In this document: positions 30,908 to 40,151 of the stretch, piece by piece
Layout of the letters: the number at the start of each line of letters is the position of its first letter
Numbering within the stretch: the stretch's first letter is position 1
Assembly (NCBI GenBank): GCA_030627905.1
Contig: DAOVRZ010000030.1
Span: 1 to 48,710, forward strand
Reading direction: 5' to 3'
DNA: 48,710 nt
Source: JAGMES01 sp023128035
GTDB taxonomy: Bacteria; Bacillota; Halanaerobiia; DY22613
Program-made: the position numbers and the translations under genes
Notes under the pieces: model-generated
What the model saw: only the letters and a program-made list of their open reading frames with translations
Databases searched by the model: none
Told to the model about the DNA's origin: nothing

Positions 30908-32776
30908 GTGAAGTTAAGTAGACGACAGTTGTTACTATTGATATGTGATATAATGTTTATTCAATTGGCATTATTATTTAGTTTTCTATTACGTTTTGAG
31001 GGGATTCTTCCAACGGAATTTTTAAAAATTTACGGCCCTTTGATTATTCCAATTACTGCTTTTAAGATTGCGTCTTTTGTTTTTAATAATCTCTATAAAA
31101 AGGTTTGGCGTTATGCAAACTTACATGAGTTGGTTTCTATTTTTCAGGGAGTTACTTTAGGAAGTGTGCTCTTTGTGGGTTATGTGTTCTTTTTTGGATT
31201 ATCTTTTCCTCGGAGTATAATCCTTATGGACTGGATGTTTACCATCATGTTGATGGGTGGTTCAAGATTTATATTGAGAATGTGGCGAGAATCGATAAAT
31301 CTTAAGGTTATAAGTTCAGATCCAAGAAAAGTATTGATTATTGGGGCTGGGGATGCTGGAGAAATGGTTTTAAAAGAATACATGAAACATAGAGAATTGA
31401 ATACAAAAATAGTTGGTCTTATAGATGATGATCCTGCAAAGTATAATTTAGAGATTCATGGTGTACGTGTATTAGGGAGTAGAAGAGAAATTCCGTATAT
31501 CATCGAACGTTTTGATGTGGATGAAGTGATTATTGCAATTCCATCAGCATCTGGTAAAGAGATTAGAGAGATTCATCAGCTATGTAATAATAACGATGTG
31601 ACTGTGAGAATTCTGCCTGGGGTTTATGAGATTATCACTGGTGGTGTGAGTTTAAATCAAATCCGCGAGGTTCGAGTAGAAGATCTCTTGGGTCGTGAGC
31701 CTGTAAAGATAGATATGGAAGAGATAGCGGCATATCTCACTGGTAAGAAGGTGTTAATCACTGGTGGTGGAGGATCGATTGGCTCAGAAATTTGTAGACA
31801 GGTAGCAAAGTTTAATCCTGAAAAATTGATTGTTTTTGATATAAGTGAAAATAATGTTTATGATATTGATTTGGAAATGAAAGATAAATATAAACATTTA
31901 GATATTGTTCCTATAATAGGGAGTGTACGAGATATAGTTAAGTTACGACAGGTTTTTAAAAGATATAAACCAGATGTTGTTTTTCATGCTGCAGCACATA
32001 AACATGTACCTTTAATGGAGTTCAATTCTGAGGAAGCTGTAAAAAATAATATATTTGGTACACGAAATGTAGCAATGGTTGCAGATGAGTATGGTGTGGG
32101 ACGCTTTGTGATGATATCTACAGATAAGGCAGTTAACCCTACCAATATAATGGGGGCTACGAAACGAGTAGCTGAGATGATTATTCAGGATATGAGTAAG
32201 AAGAGTAAGACAAAATTTGTAGCAGTGAGATTTGGAAATGTTTTAGGGAGTCGGGGTAGTGTTATTCCTTTATTTAAAAAGCAAATTGCTCAAGGTGGAC
32301 CAGTTACAGTGACCCATCCTGAGATCAATCGTTTCTTTATGACTATTCCTGAAGCAAGTCAATTAGTTATTCAAGCAGGTGCTTTGGGGAATGGTGGAGA
32401 AGTATTTGTATTGGACATGGGTAAACCAGTTAAAATAATTGATTTAGCTAAAGATATTATTGAGCTTTCAGGTTTAAAAGTTGATGAAGATATTGAGATT
32501 AAGATTACTGGATTACGTCCAGGTGAGAAACTCTATGAAGAGCTTTTATCAGATAAAGAAGGTACCGTGGCTACTAAACATGAACGAATACTTATTGCTA
32601 AGTTAGATGAATTTGATTTTATTTTACTTAAAAAAAGCTTAGAACAAATGGAGCAAGCAGTTAATTCATCTTTTCCTAAATATTTGGTACAGACTTTAGT
32701 AAAATTAGTTGCTACATTTAAGCCTTCAAAGTTACATGATGAAGATGATTTGGGTAATGAGAAAAAAGTTATATAG
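30908..32776 (+). CDS. UDP-GlcNAc 4,6-dehydratase, CapD/WbpM/PglF type
   Basis: Converts UDP-GlcNAc to the 4-keto-6-deoxy sugar, the entry to bacillosamine, QuiNAc-type and similar sugars. It is 622 residues with four N-terminal membrane helices (to about residue 115), a CoA-binding-like Rossmann domain (IIGAGDAGEMV near 145) and the catalytic NAD-dependent domain (TGGGGSIGSEICRQ near 285). The active-site region VMISTDKAVNPTNIMGATKR is of the Met-type (MxxxK) rather than YxxxK. The start is GTG 30908, with GGGAGG 7 bases before. A 4-keto sugar fits with the LegC-type aminotransferase and acetyltransferase at 33.9-36.6 kb. Confidence 0.92.
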   Translation: MKLSRRQLLLLICDIMFIQLALLFSFLLRFEGILPTEFLKIYGPLIIPITAFKIASFVFNNLYKKVWRYANLHELVSIFQGVTLGSVLFVGYVFFFGLSFPRSIILMDWMFTIMLMGGSRFILRMWRESINLKVISSDPRKVLIIGAGDAGEMVLKEYMKHRELNTKIVGLIDDDPAKYNLEIHGVRVLGSRREIPYIIERFDVDEVIIAIPSASGKEIREIHQLCNNNDVTVRILPGVYEIITGGVSLNQIREVRVEDLLGREPVKIDMEEIAAYLTGKKVLITGGGGSIGSEICRQVAKFNPEKLIVFDISENNVYDIDLEMKDKYKHLDIVPIIGSVRDIVKLRQVFKRYKPDVVFHAAAHKHVPLMEFNSEEAVKNNIFGTRNVAMVADEYGVGRFVMISTDKAVNPTNIMGATKRVAEMIIQDMSKKSKTKFVAVRFGNVLGSRGSVIPLFKKQIAQGGPVTVTHPEINRFFMTIPEASQLVIQAGALGNGGEVFVLDMGKPVKIIDLAKDIIELSGLKVDEDIEIKITGLRPGEKLYEELLSDKEGTVATKHERILIAKLDEFDFILLKKSLEQMEQAVNSSFPKYLVQTLVKLVATFKPSKLHDEDDLGNEKKVI

Positions 32777-33188
32777 TTGATCTATAAGTTGTTAAGGTTT
32801 AAAGTGATTATTGATAATTCAATAATATAACATATAATATTAGTAAGTAGGATACTTTCTTATTAGTTATTTCCGTATGGATAACAATTAATAAAATGAA
32901 CGATAAAAGGATATATATTAATATGTTTAATGTACTACTAGTTACTCATCATAAAATGGATTTATCAAAGCTGTTAGCGAAGGTAGAAATCTAGGTTTTG
33001 GTAAGTTTAGATAATTGAGAGATAGTGCTTTCAATGGTTGTGTAGAGTGAATGAGACGGATTTTTGATAGAAAATATGTGTTTAAATTCTTGTAAGTGTT
33101 GGTATCACTATATTTGAAAGTGATTGTAGATATTTGTAGCATGGAGTATAGTCAGTGATTTAAATATATATTGAAATTAGGTGGTTAA
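32777..33188. other. 412-base AT-rich intergenic region, no gene recognised
   Basis: I see no convincing coding sequence. A short frame at 32923 (MFNVLLVTHHKMDL...) ends after 23 codons. A weak SigA-like promoter, TTGAAA (33114-33119), 17 bp, TAGCAT (33137-33142), lies about 46 bases before the next gene. The composition changes around here: genes to the right favour AGA and ATA codons, so this may be the junction of an acquired block. Confidence 0.45.
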
Positions 33189-33809
33189 ATGAAGAAATAT
33201 TATTACATTAAATGTTTATTGGACTTTATTTTAGATTTAGTAGGAGTAATTGTAATTTCGCCGCTATTATTAATAATTGCACTTTTAATAAAAATTGAAT
33301 CGAAAGGGCCGGTATTCTTTTTACAAGATAGACTAGGACAAAATGGCAAGATGTTCAAAATATTTAAGTTCCGGACTATGGTAAATGGAGCAATCAATAT
33401 GGGTTCTGGACTCCGTACTGATGAGGGTGATCCTAGAATAACTAAAATTGGAAACATACTTCGTAAAACTAGCTTAGATGAAATACCTCAGATAATAAAT
33501 ATTTTAAAAGGTGAGATGAGTATTATTGGACCAAGACCACCTGTGCCCTATCATCCAAGAAGATATGAAGAATACACAAATGAGCAGAAACGAAGATTTA
33601 CTGTTAAACCAGGCATTAGTGGATATGCTCAAATTATTTTGAGGAATAGTAGTACATGGGATGAACGGATAGAATTAGATTTAGAATACGTTGAAAGAAT
33701 GAGTATTGTTTTTGATCTGTATATATCTTTTATGTCTGTATGGGTGGTTTTAAAGAGAAAGAATGTATATGCCTCACAAAAATCTACTGAGGCAAGTGAA
33801 AAATCATAA
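33189..33809 (+). CDS. Initiating sugar-phosphate transferase, PglC/EpsL type
   Basis: Transfers a sugar-1-phosphate to undecaprenyl phosphate, the first membrane step of glycan unit assembly. It is a 206-residue monotopic enzyme with one N-terminal hydrophobic re-entrant helix (DLVGVIVISPLLLIIALLIK, about 16-35), FKIFKFRTM, the catalytic region TSLDEIPQIINILKGEMSIIGPRPP and the C-terminal VKPGISGYAQI. It is the short form without the WbaP-type N-terminal helices. The likely donor is the UDP-diamino-dideoxy sugar made by the dehydratase upstream and the aminotransferase downstream. It starts behind TTAGGTGG. Confidence 0.92.
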   Translation: MKKYYYIKCLLDFILDLVGVIVISPLLLIIALLIKIESKGPVFFLQDRLGQNGKMFKIFKFRTMVNGAINMGSGLRTDEGDPRITKIGNILRKTSLDEIPQIINILKGEMSIIGPRPPVPYHPRRYEEYTNEQKRRFTVKPGISGYAQIILRNSSTWDERIELDLEYVERMSIVFDLYISFMSVWVVLKRKNVYASQKSTEASEKS

Positions 33810-33857
33810 GTGAATTAAAGCAAAGTAAGACATAACGATTAAAAGGTGGTGTAGCAG

Positions 33858-34394
33858 ATGCTTAAAGGAGAGAATATCTTTCTTAGACTTCTTGAACGTG
33901 AAGATTTACCATATCGTGTAGAGTGGATGAATGATGATGAAATTAGTTCTGGTATAACCATAGATGGACCAGTATCATTGGCAAAAACTCAGGCATGGTT
34001 CCAAAGAGTAGTTACTGATGATATGAAAAGACATTTTGTTATAGTAGATAACAAAACAAAAGAACCAATAGGTATGCTTGGGATTGTAGGGATTGATTTC
34101 AGAAATCTTAAAGCAGAGTTATATATAGCAATAGGGAATAAAGCTTATTGGGGAAGAAATTTAGGAAGTGAAGCTCTGCAACTTTCCCTCGAGTATTCTT
34201 TTGGGGAATTGAACTTAAACAGAATATATTTATACACAGACATAGGAAATGTTCGTGCTCAGCATTTATATGAAAAAAATGGATTGTTTAAGGAAGGTAT
34301 ACTTAGACAGCATAAGTATCATAAGGGAAAATTAAAAGACTATGTGGTTTTTAGCATACTTAAGACTGAATGGCAGCAAAGGAGAAAAAAATGA
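33858..34394 (+). CDS. GNAT acetyltransferase, possibly amino-sugar modifying
   Basis: A 178-residue GNAT-fold (RimJ/RimL-like) protein. The acetyl-CoA region is visible as IAIGNKAYWGRNLGSEALQL (motif A), and NRIYLYTDIGNVRAQHLYEKNGL and FKEGILRQHKYHKGKLKDYV form motif B. In sugar loci this subfamily includes N-acetyltransferases acting on 4-amino sugars (PseH-like and related). It is followed with 4-base overlap by an ATP-grasp gene and then a LegC-type aminotransferase, which supports action on a nucleotide-linked amino sugar. An alternative is ribosomal protein acetylation, less likely in this context. It starts at ATG 33858, with AAGGTGGTG upstream. Confidence 0.8.
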   Translation: MLKGENIFLRLLEREDLPYRVEWMNDDEISSGITIDGPVSLAKTQAWFQRVVTDDMKRHFVIVDNKTKEPIGMLGIVGIDFRNLKAELYIAIGNKAYWGRNLGSEALQLSLEYSFGELNLNRIYLYTDIGNVRAQHLYEKNGLFKEGILRQHKYHKGKLKDYVVFSILKTEWQQRRKK

Positions 34395-35368
34395 AAGAAA
34401 ACATAAATATTTTAATCACAAGTGTTGGTAGGAGAACTCGACTTCTTGAATATTTTAAAAAGGAATTAGGTGGTACAGGTAATCTTATTGCAACAGATTG
34501 CAGCAGTCTAGCTCCAGCTCTATATATTGCAGACAAGCATTTCATAGTGCCTCGTATTGATAATCCAGACTATATAAATATTATTAAAAATATATGTAGA
34601 GAAGAAAAAATCACCGCTGTTTTATCACTTATTGACCCGGAACTCTCTTTGTTGGCTAAGTATACTGAAGAATTTAAAGAGGTAGGTGTTACTACTTTTG
34701 TTTCCCCGTATGAGGTATGTGAACTTTGGCTAGACAAGTATTCTACAGCCACATTTTGTCAGGACAATAGTTTTAAATTTGCTAAGACCTATAACTCTTT
34801 TTCAGATTTTGAAAGTGCAATAGATAATGGAGAGTTATACTTTCCAGTATTCATAAAGCCACAAAAAGGTAGTGCTAGTTTGAATATAAGTAAGGCAAGG
34901 AACATGGAAGAAGCAAAATTTATATTTAAATCCTCAGAAGATATGATAATACAAGAATTTTTAAGTGGACAAGAACTGGGTGTAGATGTTTATGTAGACA
35001 TAATATCTAGAAAAGTAGTATCTATGTTTATTAAAGAAAAAATTGCTATGAGAGCTGGGGAAACAGATAAAGCAAGGTCAATAAAACCAGAAAAGTTATT
35101 TAGAATAATTGGAGACTTAGTAATTAAAGCAGGTTTAATAGGTCCAATAGATGTAGATGTATTTGATATTAATGGAGAGTATTATATTTCAGAGATTAAT
35201 CCAAGATTTGGTGGAGGATATCCACTAGCATATGAATGTGGTTGCAATTTCCCTAAATATATAATCAATAATTTAGAAGGAATAGTAAATGAACCTCAAA
35301 TAGGTAACTATGAAGAAAATGTTTACATGATGAAACATGATACATTGACTATAAAAAGAGATTTATAA
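34391..35368 (+). CDS. ATP-grasp ligase, CarB-like, in a sugar-modification locus
   Basis: A 325-residue ATP-grasp protein that forms an amide or similar bond using an acyl-phosphate. A Rossmann-like pre-ATP-grasp domain (NILITSVGRRTRLLEYF) is followed by ATP-binding residues in PVFIKPQKGSASLNISKA, IIQEFLSGQELGVDVYVD and the metal-binding EINPRFGGGYPL. The start is ATG 34391 behind AAAGGAGAAAAAA, overlapping the GNAT stop by ATGA; the earlier frame inside the GNAT gene is not used. Since it lies between an acetyltransferase and an aminotransferase, joining an amino acid or other carboxylate to an amino sugar is a reasonable guess. The substrate is unproven. Confidence 0.82.
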   Translation: MKENINILITSVGRRTRLLEYFKKELGGTGNLIATDCSSLAPALYIADKHFIVPRIDNPDYINIIKNICREEKITAVLSLIDPELSLLAKYTEEFKEVGVTTFVSPYEVCELWLDKYSTATFCQDNSFKFAKTYNSFSDFESAIDNGELYFPVFIKPQKGSASLNISKARNMEEAKFIFKSSEDMIIQEFLSGQELGVDVYVDIISRKVVSMFIKEKIAMRAGETDKARSIKPEKLFRIIGDLVIKAGLIGPIDVDVFDINGEYYISEINPRFGGGYPLAYECGCNFPKYIINNLEGIVNEPQIGNYEENVYMMKHDTLTIKRDL

Positions 35369-35392
35369 CTAAAGAGATAGAAGGTGTAATTT

Positions 35393-36595
35393 ATGAGTAA
35401 TTCTAAAATGATTCCATTATCCGTACCAAATTTATCACTAGACATATTAGAAAATGTAAAAGAAACAATTGAGACAGGATGGGTTTCAACTGGTGCTGGT
35501 GCAAGATTTGTAAAAGATTTTGAAGAAAAGATTGCTAAATATGTTGGGGTAGAAAGAGCAGTGGCTACTCAAAGTGGGACAGCTGGTCTTCATTTAGCAC
35601 TAAGAGCTTTAGGTGTTGAGGCTGGAGATGAAGTGATTGTGCCAACACTTACTTTTATTGCAGCAGTAAATCCAGTTAGATACATGGGTGCAGAACCTGT
35701 ATTTATGGACTGTGATGAAACATTAAATATGGATATGGCTAAACTTGAAGAATTTTTAGAAACAAAATGTGATTTTATGCATGGAAAGGTAATTAATAAG
35801 TTGACTGGAATGCAAATTAAAGCAATTCTTGCTGTTCATGTTTTTGGGAATCCACTAAATATGGAAAAACTTATTAAGCTTAGAGATAAATATAATTTGA
35901 AAGTTATTGAAGATGCGACTGAAGCTTTAGGATCATATTATTTAGAAGGTAAGTATGTTGGAAAACACTGTGGAACAATTGGTGATATTGGCGTTTATTC
36001 ATTTAATGCTAATAAGATTATAACTACGGGTGGAGGTGGTATGATTGTTTCAAAATATCAACAATTGCTCGAAAAAGTATCATTCCTAGGTGCACAAGCC
36101 AAAACTAATCCACTATATTTTATACATGATGAAGTTGGTTATAACTATAGAATGACTAATATTCAAGCAGCATTTGGGACAGATCAAATAGATAGACTTG
36201 AGAGCTTTATAGAAACAAAGATAAAAAACTATACCCTTTATAAAGCAGCTGTAGAAAGTATTGAAGGGCTTACATTGCTACCATTTAGAGCAGATACAAG
36301 AGCTAATCATTGGTTTTATTCGATTATTGTTGATAAAGAGAAGTATGGTATGGATAGGGATGAACTGCTTAGTAAGTTGAAAGATAATTATATTCAGACA
36401 AGACCACTATGGGGATTGATTCATAAGCAGAAGCCATATTTGAATAGTCAATGTTATCAGTTAGAAAAGGCTGAGTTTTATGAGAAGAATTTGATTAATG
36501 TGCCTTGTAGTAGCAATTTAAGCAAAGAAGGCGTTGAGATAGTGACCAAAAAATTAAGTGGATACAGAAATAGTTTTAAAAGGGAAGAGAACTAA
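35393..36595 (+). CDS. PLP-dependent amino-sugar aminotransferase, LegC-like (DegT/DnrJ family)
   Basis: Converts the 4-keto sugar to the 4-amino sugar with glutamate. It is 400 residues of the DegT/DnrJ/EryC1/StrS family. It opens with MIPLSVPNLSLDILENVKE and shows TQSGTAGLHLALRALGV, PTLTFIAAVNPVRYMGAEPV, IEDATEALGS and the PLP-lysine region FNANKIITTGGGGMI. The start and AVNP pattern are those of the LegC/PglE-like subgroup, acting on UDP-2-acetamido-4-keto-6-deoxy sugars, which fits the CapD/PglF-type dehydratase upstream. The start ATG has AGAAGGTG upstream. The nucleotide (UDP or GDP) cannot be decided. Confidence 0.88.
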   Translation: MSNSKMIPLSVPNLSLDILENVKETIETGWVSTGAGARFVKDFEEKIAKYVGVERAVATQSGTAGLHLALRALGVEAGDEVIVPTLTFIAAVNPVRYMGAEPVFMDCDETLNMDMAKLEEFLETKCDFMHGKVINKLTGMQIKAILAVHVFGNPLNMEKLIKLRDKYNLKVIEDATEALGSYYLEGKYVGKHCGTIGDIGVYSFNANKIITTGGGGMIVSKYQQLLEKVSFLGAQAKTNPLYFIHDEVGYNYRMTNIQAAFGTDQIDRLESFIETKIKNYTLYKAAVESIEGLTLLPFRADTRANHWFYSIIVDKEKYGMDRDELLSKLKDNYIQTRPLWGLIHKQKPYLNSQCYQLEKAEFYEKNLINVPCSSNLSKEGVEIVTKKLSGYRNSFKREEN

Positions 36596-36596
36596 G

Positions 36597-37727
36597 ATGA
36601 AAATTTTATATGTTACCACAGTATCAAACACTATTAATGCATTCCTAATTCCACATATAAAATTTCTAATTGAGCAAGGACATGAAGTTGACGTTGCTTG
36701 TAATATTGTAAGAGAAATAAATTCTGAACTATTAAGCCTTGAATGTAAAGTGCATAATATAGAATTTCAACGATCTCCTTTAAAGAAAGAGAATTATGTA
36801 GCGTATAAAAAAATACAAAGATTAGTTCTGTCGGAAGAATATAATCTAGTACATACCCACACCCCTATAGCATCCTTTTTAAGTAGATTTGCATGTAGAA
36901 ATATCTCTAACTTGAAAATATTATATACTGCACATGGATTTCATTTTTTTAAAGGAGCGACATTAAAAAATTGGATTATATATTATTTCATGGAAAAAAT
37001 GGCTGCAAAATGGACTGATGGACTAATTACTATTAATAAAGAAGACTATGATTCAGCTAATAAAATGAAATTAAGAAAATCAAATTCAGTATTTAAAGTG
37101 CATGGTGTTGGAATTGATTTATATAAATTTTCACCTCAAACTATTAAAGCAAAAAATGAATTGAGAAAGAAATATGGATATAGTAACGAAAATTTCATTT
37201 TATTCTATGCAGCTGAACTAAACCAAAATAAAAATCAGAATATGCTTATAAAAGTAGTGAATTCACTCAGAAATAGCGGGATTCCTGTAAAACTTTTGCT
37301 TGCGGGGAATGGAATTTTAGCAAAACAATACAAAGAACAAGTTATTAAGCTAGATTTAGTTAAAAATGTTGAATTCTTAGGCTTTCGTAAAGATATTGAA
37401 AGTCTTTTAAAAATATCTGATGTTGCTGTTGCATCATCAAAACGTGAGGGATTACCAGTAAATGTTATGGAAGCAATGGCAACTGGCTTGCCTCTTGTTG
37501 TTACGGATTGTAGGGGAAATCGTGATTTAGTAAGTGTTGATGAGAATGGGTATGTTGTTGGAATTGATGATATTGGTGGTTTTACAAAAGCAATTGAGAA
37601 ACTTTATAGTTCAGAAAAACTAAGACAGAAACTTGGGAGAAAGAATACTGAAATTGTGAAAAAGTATATGATCGATAATGTTATAAAAGAAATGGAAGAG
37701 GTTTACTCAAATTATCTGTTTAATTAA
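36597..37727 (+). CDS. Family 4 glycosyltransferase
   Basis: A 376-residue GT-B enzyme. The N-terminus is MKILYVTTVSNTINAFLIPH (an EpsD-like opening); the donor half has ILFYAAELNQNKNQNMLI, LLLAGNG and the EX7E-type KREGLPVNVMEAMATGLPLVV. VHTHTPIASFLSR and YTAHGFHFFKG also match the EpsD/capsular type, which transfers GlcNAc- or GalNAc-type sugars onto lipid-linked diamino sugar. ATG 36597 comes directly after the aminotransferase stop; AAGAGGGAAGAGAA-like purines form the ribosome site. Part of the same operon. Confidence 0.88.
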   Translation: MKILYVTTVSNTINAFLIPHIKFLIEQGHEVDVACNIVREINSELLSLECKVHNIEFQRSPLKKENYVAYKKIQRLVLSEEYNLVHTHTPIASFLSRFACRNISNLKILYTAHGFHFFKGATLKNWIIYYFMEKMAAKWTDGLITINKEDYDSANKMKLRKSNSVFKVHGVGIDLYKFSPQTIKAKNELRKKYGYSNENFILFYAAELNQNKNQNMLIKVVNSLRNSGIPVKLLLAGNGILAKQYKEQVIKLDLVKNVEFLGFRKDIESLLKISDVAVASSKREGLPVNVMEAMATGLPLVVTDCRGNRDLVSVDENGYVVGIDDIGGFTKAIEKLYSSEKLRQKLGRKNTEIVKKYMIDNVIKEMEEVYSNYLFN

Positions 37728-37750
37728 AATAAATTGGGAGGAGTGATTTA

Positions 37751-38926
37751 ATGAAAATACTAATTTTAGCCCCATCTTATCCCTCGGATAATGACCCTTA
37801 TGGTGGAATCTTTATCCATCAACAGGTAAAAGCAATTAAGAGAAGTAATCAAAATGTTACGATAGATGTAATAAGAGTTATTCCTTTTGCACCTAAGATA
37901 TTGAAATTTGTAAATAGAAAATACTTAAAATATGAGAATCTTGTTGGAGAGTATTTATATGATGGTGTAAGAGTATCTTTAATTAAAGTGTTTACGCTCC
38001 CTAGAAACTTAAACACTTCTTCAATGTGTAAAATGCTATATAAAAAATTTAAAAAAATACTTAGTGATACGAATTATGATATTGTACATGCACATGGTGC
38101 AGTTCATACTGGTTATGCTGCGGTAAGAGCATGTACAGAAAAAGGAATTAAAAGTGTTGTTACTGTTCATGGAAGTGATATAATGTATTATTCAAATTTA
38201 AACAATCAAATGAAAGAAATTAGCAATTATATATTTAAAAACGCTGATTCTATATTGGCGGTTTCTAATGGATTAAAGAAAGTTATAAATGATAAAAATC
38301 CGGAGACAAGAGTAGAAGTTCTGTATACGGGTATAGATCTTTCAAAGTTTAATATAATTAATAATGAAAATAAAAATAAAAAGACTACTAAGATAGGGTT
38401 TATTTTTGTAGGCAATTTGCTTCAATCTAAAGGAATCAATGATTTAATAAATGCATTTTCGAAATTGATAGCAAAAGGATACGAATGTAAACTTACATTT
38501 TGTGGAACTGGTGATCAACTAAGAGTATTGAAAAGAATTTGTAATGAGTTAAATTTAGAACAGATATCTTTTTTAGGTGCAGTTGAAAATGATAAACTTC
38601 CTGACGTGTTAGCAGACCACGATATTTTAGTGTTACCAAGCCATAGAGAAGGCTTAGGTACAGTGTTGATTGAAGCTTTAGCAATGGGAAAATTAGTTAT
38701 TGGAGCAAGTGTTGGTGGAATTCCAGAAATAATTAATAATGAAATTAATGGTTATTTGTTTGAAACTGAGAATGTATCGGATTTATATAAAAAAATGGAG
38801 ATAGCTATGACTTCCTACGAGAATTTTGATCCATATTTACTTCGAGAGACAGTTAAAAATAAATTTTGTGTAGATTTAAATTCAAAAAGATTGAATGCTA
38901 TTTATAATAAACTAGTTAGTAATTAG
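37751..38926 (+). CDS. Family 4 glycosyltransferase
   Basis: A 391-residue GT-B protein. MKILILAPSYPSDNDPYGGIFIHQ is the acceptor-side start; the donor half has GFIFVGNLLQSKGINDLINAF, FCGTGDQLRVL and HREGLGTVLIEALAMGKLVIG with VGGIPEIINNEINGY. It is a typical O-unit or exopolysaccharide transferase. It starts at ATG 37751 behind TGGGAGGAG, in a row of glycosyltransferase genes. The sugar cannot be predicted from sequence. Confidence 0.88.
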   Translation: MKILILAPSYPSDNDPYGGIFIHQQVKAIKRSNQNVTIDVIRVIPFAPKILKFVNRKYLKYENLVGEYLYDGVRVSLIKVFTLPRNLNTSSMCKMLYKKFKKILSDTNYDIVHAHGAVHTGYAAVRACTEKGIKSVVTVHGSDIMYYSNLNNQMKEISNYIFKNADSILAVSNGLKKVINDKNPETRVEVLYTGIDLSKFNIINNENKNKKTTKIGFIFVGNLLQSKGINDLINAFSKLIAKGYECKLTFCGTGDQLRVLKRICNELNLEQISFLGAVENDKLPDVLADHDILVLPSHREGLGTVLIEALAMGKLVIGASVGGIPEIINNEINGYLFETENVSDLYKKMEIAMTSYENFDPYLLRETVKNKFCVDLNSKRLNAIYNKLVSN

Positions 38927-38936
38927 GAGAATAACT

Positions 38937-40151
38937 ATGAAATTAAAAAAAATAGAAACAATTTTAATTATATCAATTTTATTCGGTATTTATCTATCTT
39001 TTAATCATAATTCTTTTTTAAAGGTATCAAACTTGTTTATGTTAATTTATATTACTATTTTGATGATAAAAGGTACAATCCCTTTTACAAAAAAAAGTTT
39101 TTTTATATTTTTGTTAATTTGTATTTTAGGTTTTTTTCCCTATATAATTTTTGATAGTTTCCATTTGGTAAGTGGAATTAAATATATGTATTATATTTTT
39201 CAAGGTTTTGTAATTATATTTATAATTCAGAGGAATAAAGATTTTAATTGGATAAAAAAAATAGTGACTTTTTATTGGTTTTTAAATATTATTTTAGGTT
39301 GTTTTGAAGTGATTTTTGGAATCCATCTAAAATATGCAAATATTTACAATTATACTCAATCAATAAACAAAGTTCCTTTAGGATTGTTCTTTAATCAAAA
39401 TGATTATGGTGTTTTTTTGAGTCTAATAGCACCTTTCATCTTTATTAAATTTATGAGTGAAAAAAAGGGGAGAATAAAGTATTTGTTATCAATGATTATC
39501 AATACAATTTTAATAATTTCAACAGGATCTATTGGAGCTTATATAACTTTGGCACTTAATTTGACTTTATCTTATGTAATTCTTGACAAAAAACATAGGA
39601 AGAAAATATTGATTTTACCTGTATTACTAACAGTAATATCTCCTGGAATTCTTCTAAATAAATTCTTGGAATATGAGTATATTTTTCGTAAAATAAGTAG
39701 ATTTAGCTTACAAAAGAGTATTATACCACTTGATAGAATAGAGATTTTATCGATTTATTTTTCGATCTTTACAGATACAATTATTGGAGTTGGTGCTGGA
39801 CAAGCTACAACATTTGGTATGATAAAACGTGGTATTTCAATTAACCCACATTCTTTGCTAATGGAAATAGCTGTAGAATTTGGGGTAGCGGGAATTTTAT
39901 TTACTTTAGGTATTTATATATATGCATTAATTAAATTGCTACGAATAATTATTCGTTTTCGGAATACCTCCACGGAGTACATTATTGGGAGTGTTGCAGC
40001 AATAAACTTAACAACTTTCTTTTTATGGACAAATGTACCATCGAGAGTTCTTAATGGGTTTGATGTATTTTGGATTATTTTAGGGATTGTAGTGGTTATA
40101 ATTAATAATCCTAATCTGATTAAAGGAGATAAAGTATGCGAGTTTTCTTAA
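38937..40151 (+). CDS. O-unit polymerase/ligase-like membrane protein (Wzy-like)
   Basis: A 404-residue integral membrane protein with about 10-11 predicted helices and one larger loop (about 285-325 region) carrying GVGAGQATTFGMIKRGISIN and PHSLLMEIAVEFG. The pattern of a loop with PHS/NxHN before the last helices is that of O-antigen polymerases and ligases. It very likely polymerises the lipid-linked repeat units outside the inner membrane. The high Ile, Leu and Phe content makes primary homology weak; the call rests on topology, the PHS loop and gene context. Its end overlaps the next start by 16 bases. Confidence 0.8.
   Translation: MKLKKIETILIISILFGIYLSFNHNSFLKVSNLFMLIYITILMIKGTIPFTKKSFFIFLLICILGFFPYIIFDSFHLVSGIKYMYYIFQGFVIIFIIQRNKDFNWIKKIVTFYWFLNIILGCFEVIFGIHLKYANIYNYTQSINKVPLGLFFNQNDYGVFLSLIAPFIFIKFMSEKKGRIKYLLSMIINTILIISTGSIGAYITLALNLTLSYVILDKKHRKKILILPVLLTVISPGILLNKFLEYEYIFRKISRFSLQKSIIPLDRIEILSIYFSIFTDTIIGVGAGQATTFGMIKRGISINPHSLLMEIAVEFGVAGILFTLGIYIYALIKLLRIIIRFRNTSTEYIIGSVAAINLTTFFLWTNVPSRVLNGFDVFWIILGIVVVIINNPNLIKGDKVCEFS

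Noticed and set aside
32942..33142. A 66-codon minus-strand frame in the gap before the initiating transferase
   Set aside because: No ribosome site, no recognisable motif, and the composition is that of random AT-rich DNA.
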